From Sutterella sp. UBA1442 (GTDB lineage: Bacteria; Pseudomonadota; Gammaproteobacteria; Burkholderiales; Burkholderiaceae_F), in contig DCTK01000010.1 in the NCBI GenBank assembly GCA_002329575.1, positions 4,586 to 11,166 on the forward strand: a stretch of DNA of 6,581 nucleotides. Reading direction: 5' to 3'. Positions 1 through 5,714 of this stretch are shown here, piece by piece. The notes beneath the pieces were generated by a model. The model made no database searches, was not told the DNA's origin, and saw nothing but the letters and a program-made list of their open reading frames with translations. Both the position numbers and the translations under genes were made by a program. Numbering within the stretch: position 1 is the stretch's first letter; every line of letters begins with the position of its first letter.

Positions 1-35
1 AGAAAAGATGATTTAACTATTTAAAGGAGTTTATG

Positions 36-422
36 ATGAGAAAGACATGGATTGCCGCTACGATGTGTGCTCTCATGGTTCCAGGTTTCGCATTAGCACA
101 ATCGCCGAAAGGATTTGATCGTCCGACAGGTAAACCGCAAGGTTTCGAGCTCTCTACGATTACCTCAGTGGCTGAGATTAAGAAAAACGGTCATGATGAT
201 CAGCTTGTGCAATTGCGCGGTCGTTTTACTCGCCAAATATCCAGCGATAAATATGAATTCGTGGATGAAAAAGGTGGCAAAATTGTTGCCGAACTTGATG
301 ATGACTATAACTGGTCGCATGTGGTGAAGGATCAACCGATGGAAATTTTAGCTGAAATTGATAAGAATCATTTCAGAGATCCGGAGCTGGAAGTCATTGA
401 GGCTCGAAACATGAGTAAGTAA
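36..422 (+). CDS. YgiW/YdeI-family periplasmic OB-fold (BOF) protein
   Basis: The 128-residue product starts with a signal peptide: a basic MRK, a hydrophobic stretch to about residue 18, and a likely signal peptidase I site after ALA at 19-21. The mature part, from about residue 38, matches the bacterial OB-fold (BOF) family of E. coli YgiW and YdeI, with the LRGRF strand, the YEFVDEKGG turn and the acidic AELDDD strand. The family is small, periplasmic and linked to stress tolerance (peroxide, cationic peptides, metals), with no known catalytic activity. Two ATGs are in frame, at 33 and 36. The Shine-Dalgarno AAGGAG at 24-29 lies 6 bases before the ATG at 36 but only 3 before the ATG at 33, so I chose 36. 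The promoter lies mostly outside the window. The family assignment is firm; the precise role in this organism is unknown. Confidence 0.88.
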   Translation: MRKTWIAATMCALMVPGFALAQSPKGFDRPTGKPQGFELSTITSVAEIKKNGHDDQLVQLRGRFTRQISSDKYEFVDEKGGKIVAELDDDYNWSHVVKDQPMEILAEIDKNHFRDPELEVIEARNMSK

Positions 423-444
423 ACGAATAGTTTAATTGACGATG

Positions 445-470
445 AGAGAACTCTTTCGGGAGTTCTCTTT
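445..470 (+). terminator. Hairpin after the YgiW-like gene, possible rho-independent terminator
   Basis: AGAGAACTC (445-453) pairs perfectly with GAGTTCTCT (460-468) around a six-base loop, giving a 9-bp stem 22 bases after the stop codon at 420-422. Only three T's follow (468-470), so the U-tract is short and termination may be partial. The hairpin ends 23 bases before the start codon of the AIM24 gene. If it is leaky, both genes could share a transcript. Confidence 0.55.
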
Positions 471-493
471 GCATGACTCGGAAGGGGAACGAG

Positions 494-1207
494 ATGAAAT
501 TTGACATTACCGGTGGTATCGATCCACTTTTGACTGTGACGCTCGAAAAAGGTGAGAAAGTTTTGGCCGAAAGCAATGCAATGGTTGCTATGGACGGCAA
601 TTTAAAGCTTGAGGGTAAGAGTCGTGGTGGCATTATGAAGTCACTGGCACGTAAGTTTTTAAATGATGAGACATTTTTTCAACAGTATATTGAAGCAGAT
701 AAGGGAGCAGGTGTTGCGCTTCTCGCACCTAATATTCCGGGAGATATTCGTATCCTAGAGGTCGGTCAACGTCAATATATGATTTCTGACGGAGCATTTT
801 TAGCGGCAGAACCCGGAGTAACGCTTGGTGTTAAAAGTCAAGGATTAGGTCGAGCTCTGTTAGGCGACTCAGGCGGTTTTTTCGTGATGGCGACACAGGG
901 CAATGGTTGTGTTGCCGTCAGCGGTTTTGGGAGTGTTCGCGAATTAGAGGTCACATCCGACAAGCCGTTGATTGTCGATAACGGGCATTTGGTAGCTTGG
1001 GATGCAGAATTGGATTATGAGTTAAGTATCAATACTGCCCGTACAGGTCTTTTGGGGAAACTTGTTAATAGTCAAATTACGGGTGAAGGCATCGTGTTGA
1101 AGTTCCGCGGTGAAGGAAAAGTTCTTGTCTGTTCGAGAAACAAAGGCGGATTTTTGGACTGGATTTTTGCTAATAGCCCTACCGCCAATGCCACTCAAAA
1201 TAACTGA
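494..1207 (+). CDS. AIM24 / TIGR00266-family protein
   Basis: The 237-residue product belongs to the AIM24 (formerly DUF124) family, a beta-rich, mostly cytosolic group named after a yeast mitochondrial protein. Its biochemical function in bacteria is not established. Family-like features are the N-terminal DPLLTVTLEKGEKV strand, the glycine-rich KSRGGIMKSLARKFL segment at about 43-56, the ISDGAFLAAEPGVTL stretch (about 97-111), the GFFVMATQGNGCVAVSGFG core (about 128-146) and a C-terminal TGEGIVLKFRGEGKVLV strand pair. There is no signal peptide and no membrane helix. I chose the ATG at 494 because AAGGGG at 482-487 is spaced 6 bases before it. An ATG 21 bases further upstream (473) has no ribosome-binding site and sits beside the hairpin at 445-470. 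The family call is secure; a function cannot be assigned from sequence. Confidence 0.88.
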   Translation: MKFDITGGIDPLLTVTLEKGEKVLAESNAMVAMDGNLKLEGKSRGGIMKSLARKFLNDETFFQQYIEADKGAGVALLAPNIPGDIRILEVGQRQYMISDGAFLAAEPGVTLGVKSQGLGRALLGDSGGFFVMATQGNGCVAVSGFGSVRELEVTSDKPLIVDNGHLVAWDAELDYELSINTARTGLLGKLVNSQITGEGIVLKFRGEGKVLVCSRNKGGFLDWIFANSPTANATQNN

Positions 1208-1215
1208 CAGTCAGT
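1203..1215. repeat. 13-bp perfect palindrome over the AIM24 stop codon
   Basis: ACTGAC-A-GTCAGT is a perfect odd palindrome covering the TGA at 1205-1207. It occupies most of the 14-base gap between two convergent genes. No T-tract follows on either strand, so it does not look like a classical terminator. It could be chance or a protein site. Confidence 0.35.
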
Positions 1216-1221
1216 CAACAC

Positions 1222-2289
1222 TTAAAGCTTGAGGTCGCGAATAGTAGCACAATCCGTGACTTCAAGCGGCTTGTGAATTCTTACGGGTTGCTTGAAATCG
1301 ATCGTTTTTAAATCGATACGCCGAATTTGACTGTCATCGTGCGTTCTAAAGTAAAAGACTTTGTTAGTTAGGTCTGAGCCACTTGTCCACTGAACGGCAC
1401 TTAGTAAAGGTGTTTTTGTTTTCGTGTCAGGCAATTCCAGTCCAATCGGAATTTCAAATGCGTTCAAAATCTTAAATGCGTAGAGCACCGTTTCATCGGT
1501 TGTCAAGGCTTCTGGCATTGAGTTTTGCATCAAAGCAGCACGTACAAAACGAGAGGGGGGAGTGATGTCGCCGGGCAGTCCCATAAGGCCGGCTCCTGCA
1601 CCAAAGGCCTTCAGTTGAACCTTTCCCCACTCAGTGGCTGTTGCGGAGCCCGTTTTGAGATTGACGTAGTTATTGAGATTTGTCATCTGCCACTTAAAGT
1701 CTGGCGAATTGGTTAAAACGCCAACTGGGTTATCTATCACCGTCAGTTTGCCGTCAATCGCCTCAATCACGATCTGTGCCCCCGTCGCATCGAGTACTCG
1801 AAAATGCACGGTTCCGGCTCCTTTAACGGAGCTTTGAAGTCTGACGTTTTGAAGGGCATGTTTGACTTCAGCGACGTTTGAGAAATTGCCCAAAAGCCAA
1901 CTGACAAGTTGCATATCGCCGATCACGACTTCGCCCTTTTTAGCCGTTCCATAGTCGCCGTATCCCGGAAAGAAGAATAGTCCCGCTGAAAGCCCTTTTT
2001 CGTTTAGCCCTTCGACAACGAAGTCGGTATTTTCAATGGCAATGCCGACGTAACCGTAGGTATTGGTTGTAACATGAGCCACGGTAGGGGAATTGGGGAC
2101 CGCAGAGCGGCCGACGGAGACGAGTTCGCTATTGAGTTTGGACTCTCCCCACTCAATCGTGCGAGCGGTCACGAAAGCGGAGTCCGAAGAGGTTAGTGTA
2201 ATACCCGTACAGGCCACTGCCGGCGTCAAGAGCGGCGCGACAAATAGTGTTGTGACAATCGCAGTTGTCAACAAAGAATGTTTTTTCAT
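1222..2289 (-). CDS. Exported linear-amide C-N hydrolase, choloylglycine hydrolase / penicillin V acylase family
   Basis: The 355-residue product is an Ntn-fold amidase (CBAH family). Characterised members cleave bile-salt conjugates, penicillin V or N-acyl-homoserine lactones. Residues 1-26 form a signal peptide ending PAVA; cleavage there would expose Cys27, the nucleophile, as the mature N-terminus, as in Gram-negative relatives. In mature numbering Cys1 and Arg17 (R43 in TAR) are present, but position 20 is Glu (E46, in TIEWG), where classical bile-salt hydrolases and penicillin V acylases have Asp. Further family motifs are EGLNEKGLSAGL (93-104), LTNSPDF with N194, and LPGDITPPSRFVRA with R247. 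The length is typical. The ribosome-binding site is weak (GGA about 10 bases upstream). The gene is transcribed away from the transporter operon. The substrate cannot be told from sequence; a periplasmic location fits either detoxification or acyl-amide signal cleavage. Confidence 0.9.
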   Translation of the reverse strand: MKKHSLLTTAIVTTLFVAPLLTPAVACTGITLTSSDSAFVTARTIEWGESKLNSELVSVGRSAVPNSPTVAHVTTNTYGYVGIAIENTDFVVEGLNEKGLSAGLFFFPGYGDYGTAKKGEVVIGDMQLVSWLLGNFSNVAEVKHALQNVRLQSSVKGAGTVHFRVLDATGAQIVIEAIDGKLTVIDNPVGVLTNSPDFKWQMTNLNNYVNLKTGSATATEWGKVQLKAFGAGAGLMGLPGDITPPSRFVRAALMQNSMPEALTTDETVLYAFKILNAFEIPIGLELPDTKTKTPLLSAVQWTSGSDLTNKVFYFRTHDDSQIRRIDLKTIDFKQPVRIHKPLEVTDCATIRDLKL

Positions 2290-2391
2290 TACAAATTTTC
2301 CAAAAAAGAAAGGGAAAGAAAACGAATTGGAATCGAGCGGCGCAGAAGGAGTCGAGTCAGTCGAAGCGAGTGCGGACGCACAAATACAATG

Positions 2392-2420
2392 TCTATATTG
2401 GCTACCATACGCGCTTTCAG
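2392..2420 (-). promoter_or_regulatory. Possible sigma-70 promoter for the hydrolase gene
   Basis: On the minus strand CTGAAA (2420-2415, 4 of 6 to TTGACA) is followed after 17 bases by TATAGA (2397-2392, 4 of 6 to TATAAT). It would give a leader of roughly 95 bases before the hydrolase start at 2289. The match is modest and other placements are possible. Confidence 0.3.
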
Positions 2421-2474
2421 AGTAAATTGCGCCAAGAGGGCCGGTTCAGTTGTGAGCGTATGTGTCTAAGGTGG

Positions 2475-2489
2475 TTGCAGAGTCTGCAA
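2475..2489. repeat. 15-bp perfect palindrome, operator-like
   Basis: TTGCAGA-G-TCTGCAA is a perfect inverted repeat with a single central base, in the middle of the divergent intergenic region. It is not followed by a clean T-run, so a dimeric-regulator site is likelier than a terminator. It could serve either flanking gene. Confidence 0.4.
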
Positions 2490-2554
2490 TGTTCATTTTT
2501 ACGGTGAAATTTCAATGACTTTTTGGCCAATACTTTGTTGCATTCAACACGGCT

Positions 2555-2568
2555 AAAATACTTATTTT
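2555..2568. repeat. AT-rich inverted repeat upstream of the Fur-box promoter
   Basis: AAAATA-CT-TATTTT is a perfect 6-bp inverted repeat with a 2-base centre. It lies about 28 bases upstream of the -10 box of the transporter operon. It could be an upstream activating or second operator site, but AT-rich repeats of this size also arise by chance. Confidence 0.3.
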
Positions 2569-2595
2569 CAGTTTTTAGGAAGATTTTTCTTTTTG

Positions 2596-2601
2596 TATAA
2601 T
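2596..2601 (+). promoter_or_regulatory. -10 element of the transporter operon promoter
   Basis: TATAAT is a perfect sigma-70 -10 hexamer. No good -35 sits at the right distance: with a 17-base spacer the position reads TTTTAG (2573-2578). The promoter may therefore be weak or need an activator. Transcription would begin near 2607-2609, leaving a leader of about 18 bases before the permease start at 2626. Confidence 0.6.
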
Positions 2602-2614
2602 GAGAATCATTCTT
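2596..2614 (+). promoter_or_regulatory. Fur box overlapping the transporter promoter
   Basis: TATAATGAGAATCATTCTT matches the 19-base Fur consensus GATAATGATAATCATTATC at 15 of 19 positions. It contains the core inverted repeat AATGA-GAA-TCATT without mismatch. It covers the -10 box and probable transcription start, the classic position for repression by Fur with ferrous iron. The predicted effect is derepression of the four-gene operon when iron is scarce. The site is directly visible; regulation is inferred. Confidence 0.75.
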
Positions 2615-2625
2615 TGAAGGATGAT

Positions 2626-3381
2626 ATGAAACTGACTTTGAAGTGGTTTGAGCTAGCGCTCTTGCCGACACTGGTATTAATTCTTTGGGCTTTGGCGGCG
2701 ATGTGGGGATCCGTGTCGCCTATTTTGCTGCCTGCGCCAAGCGCCGTTATCGATAGTGCCTGTGGGCTTATTGCGAGCGGGGAGCTTTGGCATCACATTG
2801 TCTCTAGTGCCAAGCGCACGTTAAGCGGATTTGCCTTGGCCGCGGTATTTGGCATCTTATTAGCCTTTTTATTTTCGCAATCGGCTCGAGCCAAAAATCT
2901 CGGCTACATTCTCATTGAAGCGATGCGTGTGACGCCGCCCTTGGCGTTGATTCCGCTTTTGATTCTATGGTTGGGCATAGAAGAAGCGCCCAAGATTGCC
3001 ATTGTTTTTCTCTCGAGCTTTTTCCCGATTTATTTAAATGCATTAACGGCCATTGAGTCGATCGAGCATAAGCTCAAAGAGGTGGCAAAGATTTTGCAAT
3101 TTTCCCGTTGGGAAATGTTCCGATTGTTGACGGTGCCGGCGGCTCTGCCAGGCATTTTGACCGGTCTTCGTGTGGGGTTTGGCTACAGTTGGCGAGCCTT
3201 GGTGGGCGCAGAACTTATCGCAGCGTCCACCGGCCTTGGTTTCATGATCAGCGAAGCGGGTGAATTTTCCAAGACAAGTGTCGTCTTTGTGGGCATTCTC
3301 ACCATTGTTGTGATCGGCGTTTTGGCTGACTTGTTGCTCTCGTTCTTAATCAAGCGTTTTGCTAAATACTTTGCAATGTGA
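2626..3381 (+). CDS. ABC transporter permease, NitT/TauT (SsuC-like) type
   Basis: The 251-residue product is an inner-membrane permease of the BPD/MetI-like superfamily, closest in pattern to the sulfonate/nitrate/taurine group (SsuC, TauC, NrtB). Hydrophobic helices lie at about 10-28, 66-84, 93-117, 123-142, 184-200 and 218-242. The LLPAPSAVI motif near 34-42 is typical of this group. The cytoplasmic EAA loop, which docks on the ATPase, spans about 152-175 (EVAKILQFSRW...PAALPGI), but its conserved Gly is replaced by Gln158. The ATG at 2626 is preceded by AAGGA at 2617-2621 with 4 bases between. An upstream in-frame TTG (2593) would place the start inside the -10 region and is rejected. 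It is the first gene of the operon, directly behind the Fur box. The substrate is unknown. Confidence 0.9.
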   Translation: MKLTLKWFELALLPTLVLILWALAAMWGSVSPILLPAPSAVIDSACGLIASGELWHHIVSSAKRTLSGFALAAVFGILLAFLFSQSARAKNLGYILIEAMRVTPPLALIPLLILWLGIEEAPKIAIVFLSSFFPIYLNALTAIESIEHKLKEVAKILQFSRWEMFRLLTVPAALPGILTGLRVGFGYSWRALVGAELIAASTGLGFMISEAGEFSKTSVVFVGILTIVVIGVLADLLLSFLIKRFAKYFAM

Positions 3382-3389
3382 GGGCCGTC

Positions 3390-4130
3390 ATGATCAGTAT
3401 CCGTTGTGAACATTTAACAAAAACGTTTGAAGGCTCAAGCACCATTGTTAAGCCCGTTGATGATTTAACGCTTGAGTTTGAAGCCGGCCGAATTTCAGCC
3501 ATCATCGGCGAAAGCGGTTGTGGAAAGACAACACTCTTGCGCTTGATTGCGGGATTGGAAACGGCCGATAGTGGCAAAATCATTTTCGGTCAATTGCACA
3601 GAGCTCCTGTTATTTCAATGGTGTTTCAAGAGCCGCGACTATTTCCTTGGTTTACCGTTGAACAAAACATTGCGCTTTCAGTCAGACATTTGCCGAGCAC
3701 AGAGCAACGCGAGAAAGTTGAAAATGTGCTTGAACTCGTGGGGTTAAAAGCCTTCAGAGAGGCCTTGCCCGGAGAGCTCTCGGGCGGTATGGCGCAGCGC
3801 GTGGGGTTGGCTCGAGCCCTTTGTCCGTCGCCGGATATTTTGCTTTTAGATGAAGCTTTCAGTGGCTTAGATGCTTTAACTCGCCGTCGCATTTACGGTG
3901 AATTCATCCGCATTCACCAAAAGGCCCCCATCACGACGATTTTGGTCACGCACGATGTGACCGAGGCCGTGCTTTTATCGTCCAAGGTTTACCGATTTGC
4001 CGAGGGGCGTTGCCGGCAGCAATTTAGTGTTGATTTTGACTACCCGAGAAGCCTTGCAACCGAGGGGCTCGGGGAGTTGTCAGAGACCATTTTGGATCAG
4101 TTTTTACACACCAGAAAGGAAGAAAAATGA
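3390..4130 (+). CDS. ABC transporter ATP-binding protein, NitT/TauT (SsuB-like) type
   Basis: The 246-residue ATPase is expected to work as a dimer on the cytoplasmic face of the neighbouring permease. All nucleotide-binding motifs are intact: Walker A GESGCGKT (40-47), Q-loop Q80 in MVFQEPRLFPW, signature LSGGMAQR (130-137), Walker B ILLLDEAF with E155, D-loop SGLD (158-161) and the switch His188 in LVTHD. The QEPRLFPW segment is typical of SsuB/TauB/NrtD-type ATPases. The length is normal and there is no regulatory C-terminal domain. The ATG at 3390 has GAGGG at 3380-3384 with 5 bases between, and this site overlaps the permease stop codon (3379-3381), which suggests translational coupling. 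A GTG at 3378 in the same frame is less likely. The gene ends in an ATGA overlap with the substrate-binding protein gene. Confidence 0.93.
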   Translation: MISIRCEHLTKTFEGSSTIVKPVDDLTLEFEAGRISAIIGESGCGKTTLLRLIAGLETADSGKIIFGQLHRAPVISMVFQEPRLFPWFTVEQNIALSVRHLPSTEQREKVENVLELVGLKAFREALPGELSGGMAQRVGLARALCPSPDILLLDEAFSGLDALTRRRIYGEFIRIHQKAPITTILVTHDVTEAVLLSSKVYRFAEGRCRQQFSVDFDYPRSLATEGLGELSETILDQFLHTRKEEK

Positions 4131-5068
4131 AATTGAAGTTTGCTTTGGCAGGCGTTCTTGTTGCCGCTTGCGGTTTGGTTCAAGCCGCCCAAATGCCCAA
4201 AGAAATTAATATCGCTTATGTGAAGGCGCCTTTTAATCTCCAAAACATGGTGATGAAGGATCAGGCCCGTTTAGAAAAAGCGTTTGAGAAGTATGGCACG
4301 ACCGTGCGTTGGCACACGATTACTTCGGGTGCTAAGCAAGCTCAAGCCATGGCAGCAGGCTCCTTGGACTTCTCGGCTGTGATGAATACGGCCTCGCTTT
4401 TGTCCACGAACGGCGCAGGCAATCCGGTCTTAGTGGCCAACGGCGTGGCTCACCCGTCGGATAACTTCGCCTTGGTCGGTAAACTCGGTGCCAAGATGAG
4501 CGTCAAGGATTTAAAGGGTAAGAAAGTGGCTGGTCCTCGCGGAACCGTTTTGCATCAAGTCTTGATCGCTGCTTTGCAAAAAGAGGGCATGAGCATTAAA
4601 GATGTGGAATTTTTGGCCATGGACTTGCCGGCAGCTCAATCGGCTCTTTTAAGTGGCAACGTTGATGCTGCACTTCAAGCCGCTAGCGGCGTAATTAAAG
4701 CCGAAGAGGCCGGCTGCAAGGTCATTACGACTGCCAAGGGCTTGGTGAACGTCAACCTCGTGCTGACTGTTCGTAAGGCTTTTGCTGATCAATATCCCGA
4801 TGCGGTAAAGGAAGTCGTGCGTGTGCAACGCGAAACACTCCAATGGATCAATGAAAACAAGAAGGCTGCCATTGAACTTGGTGCCAAAGAACACGGCATC
4901 AGCTACAAGGACGCTGAAACGTTGGCCAAATGGTCTAACTTCTACGATGTTGTCACAGAAGAAGACATCAAGGGCTTGGATGTTGATCAAAAGTTCTTGA
5001 TTGAAAACAATCTCATGCAAAAGGCTGTTGATGTTAACGCCTTGGTGCTTCCCGTTGCTCGTCAATAA
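4127..5068 (+). CDS. Periplasmic substrate-binding protein, NMT1/SsuA-like (NitT/TauT class)
   Basis: The 313-residue product is the solute receptor of the adjacent ABC importer. Residues 1-21 are an export signal. Cleavage may follow VQA (18-20); however VAAC at 12-15 also resembles a lipobox, so a lipoprotein anchored at Cys15 is possible. The mature part has the SsuA/NMT1-like type II periplasmic-binding layout: INIAYVKAPFN first strand (about 27-37), an AMAAGSLDFSAV segment, the SVKDLKGKKVAGPRGTVLHQVL motif that opens the second lobe, LLSGNVDAALQA, and the C-terminal helical region. Family members bind sulfonates, nitrate, bicarbonate, thiamine precursors or aromatic acids, and pattern reading does not discriminate among these. 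The ATG overlaps the ATPase stop (ATGA), with AAAGGAAG at 4115-4122 as ribosome-binding site. The Fur box upstream of the operon hints at a ligand related to iron supply. Confidence 0.9.
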   Translation: MKLKFALAGVLVAACGLVQAAQMPKEINIAYVKAPFNLQNMVMKDQARLEKAFEKYGTTVRWHTITSGAKQAQAMAAGSLDFSAVMNTASLLSTNGAGNPVLVANGVAHPSDNFALVGKLGAKMSVKDLKGKKVAGPRGTVLHQVLIAALQKEGMSIKDVEFLAMDLPAAQSALLSGNVDAALQAASGVIKAEEAGCKVITTAKGLVNVNLVLTVRKAFADQYPDAVKEVVRVQRETLQWINENKKAAIELGAKEHGISYKDAETLAKWSNFYDVVTEEDIKGLDVDQKFLIENNLMQKAVDVNALVLPVARQ

Positions 5069-5077
5069 GGAGATTGC

Positions 5078-5647
5078 ATGCATTACGCCACTCCACAAAC
5101 GGTTTGTGTTCGTGACGAAGAAGGTGTGATGGCCTTCAATCGTGAAGACCTTTTGCGCTATTCCGGTTTGGGGCATTTGATTGCCAGTGCTCTTGTTTTG
5201 CGACTTTTTCAAGAGGCCTTTGCTCGTTTGTCACCCCAAGAGCCTCCGATGAGAACCGACATTCGAGTGCTCTCGGCTTTTCCCGGTTTGGGGGTGAGAG
5301 ATCACGTTGAGCTTGTGACTCGTGCCATTACCGATGGTCGTTTTGTCTTGGATACCGATGCCGGTCCTAAAGAAGCTCCGCGCTCGGCTATCGGCGGCAG
5401 AATGTATTTCGAAGTCGCTGTCAAGAATCGCGCAGTGAGTTTTGTGCTCAATCCGGAGATTTTTGATGAGCACTGGTGCGAGCAAGTTGCGCGTTTTCAA
5501 AAAGGGCAAAACTGCACTCGTGAAGAGCATGCTCAATATGTGGCCTACAAATACCAATTTGTCGGTCAGGTGCTCACGCGTGATGATGTCTTTGCCAAAG
5601 TCGAAGAAATCGATGCGACTGCCTTGATCGAACGCACAACGCGTTAA
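5078..5647 (+). CDS. Small cytoplasmic protein of the transporter operon, possibly FmdE-like
   Basis: I do not firmly recognise this 189-residue protein. It has no signal peptide or membrane helix, so it is probably cytoplasmic. Two segments faintly recall the FmdE family (named after formylmethanofuran dehydrogenase subunit E): GLGHLIASALVLRL (30-43) resembles the FmdE GHLCPG...G region with the Cys missing, and RDHVELVTRAITDGRFVLD (74-92) resembles its D..Q..TG.T.GKGN region. A cluster near the C-terminal third, H132, C134, C146 and H151, could bind a metal. The ribosome-binding site AAGGAG (5067-5072) overlaps the stop codon of the binding-protein gene and lies 5 bases before the ATG, so the gene is clearly co-expressed with the transporter. 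It may process, bind or sense the imported ligand. That the gene is real is near certain; its function is open. Confidence 0.85.
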   Translation: MHYATPQTVCVRDEEGVMAFNREDLLRYSGLGHLIASALVLRLFQEAFARLSPQEPPMRTDIRVLSAFPGLGVRDHVELVTRAITDGRFVLDTDAGPKEAPRSAIGGRMYFEVAVKNRAVSFVLNPEIFDEHWCEQVARFQKGQNCTREEHAQYVAYKYQFVGQVLTRDDVFAKVEEIDATALIERTTR

Positions 5648-5666
5648 TTTGTCGGCAATCGAATAT

Positions 5667-5711
5667 ACCCACTGGAGGACTCTAAGAGAGCTTTTCAGTG
5701 GGTTTTGTTTT
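5667..5711 (+). terminator. Rho-independent terminator of the transporter operon
   Basis: ACCCACTG (5667-5674) pairs with CAGTGGGT (5696-5703). The interior forms a further helix, with CTCT (5680-5683) opposite AGAG (5687-5690). The stem runs into TTTTGTTTT (5703-5711). It begins 19 bases after the stop codon of the fourth gene. On the minus strand no T-run follows the hairpin, so it is best suited to stop plus-strand transcription before it enters the convergent HipA-like gene. Confidence 0.88.
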
Positions 5712-5714
5712 GCA

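Larger units (their letters stand above)
2290..2625. other. Divergent intergenic region with control elements
   Basis: These 336 bases lie between the hydrolase start (2289, minus strand) and the permease start (2626, plus strand). I find no convincing gene: open frames here have no ribosome-binding site and no recognisable protein pattern. The left part is A-rich hydrolase leader (2290-2330). The rest holds a possible minus-strand promoter (2392-2420), inverted repeats at 2475-2489, 2505-2514, 2536-2549 and 2555-2568, and the Fur box with its -10 element at 2596-2614. Confidence 0.7.

Noticed and set aside
436..464. TTGACG resembling a -35 box before the AIM24 gene
   Set aside because: At 16-18 bases downstream there is no -10-like hexamer (GGAGTT or similar), and the region is taken up by the hairpin.
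473..493. Upstream ATG for the AIM24 protein
   Set aside because: It has no ribosome-binding site and lies against the hairpin. The ATG at 494 has AAGGGG at good spacing and begins the family-typical MKFDI sequence.
2093..2507. Plus-strand open frames over the hydrolase start and its leader
   Set aside because: They are opposite the signal-peptide coding region, rich in Lys/Arg/Ser from the A-rich leader, and have no convincing start signal.
2536..2549. TGTTG-CATT-CAACA small inverted repeat
   Set aside because: A 5-bp stem with a 4-base loop and no T-run; it is too small to distinguish from chance.
2535..2562. TTGTTG with AATACT as a second plus-strand promoter
   Set aside because: The -35 and -10 matches are weak, and TATAAT under the Fur box is a much better candidate.
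2593..2625. In-frame TTG that would extend the permease N-terminus by 11 residues
   Set aside because: It lies next to the TATAAT box and inside the Fur site, upstream of the predicted transcript start. The ATG at 2626 has its own AAGGA site.
2417..2671. Minus-strand open frame of 84 codons across the intergenic region into the permease
   Set aside because: It crosses the operon promoter and permease start, and its composition is unlike a folded protein. No supporting signal was seen.
3378..3389. GTG start for the ATPase overlapping the permease stop
   Set aside because: The ATG at 3390 has GAGGG at 5-base spacing and gives the normal N-terminus for the family; the extra four residues match nothing.
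4649..5212. Long minus-strand open frame (187 codons) antisense to the binding-protein gene
   Set aside because: It lies opposite two clearly real coupled genes, its protein shows no recognisable pattern, and no ribosome-binding site was seen. It is probably a by-product of codon bias.
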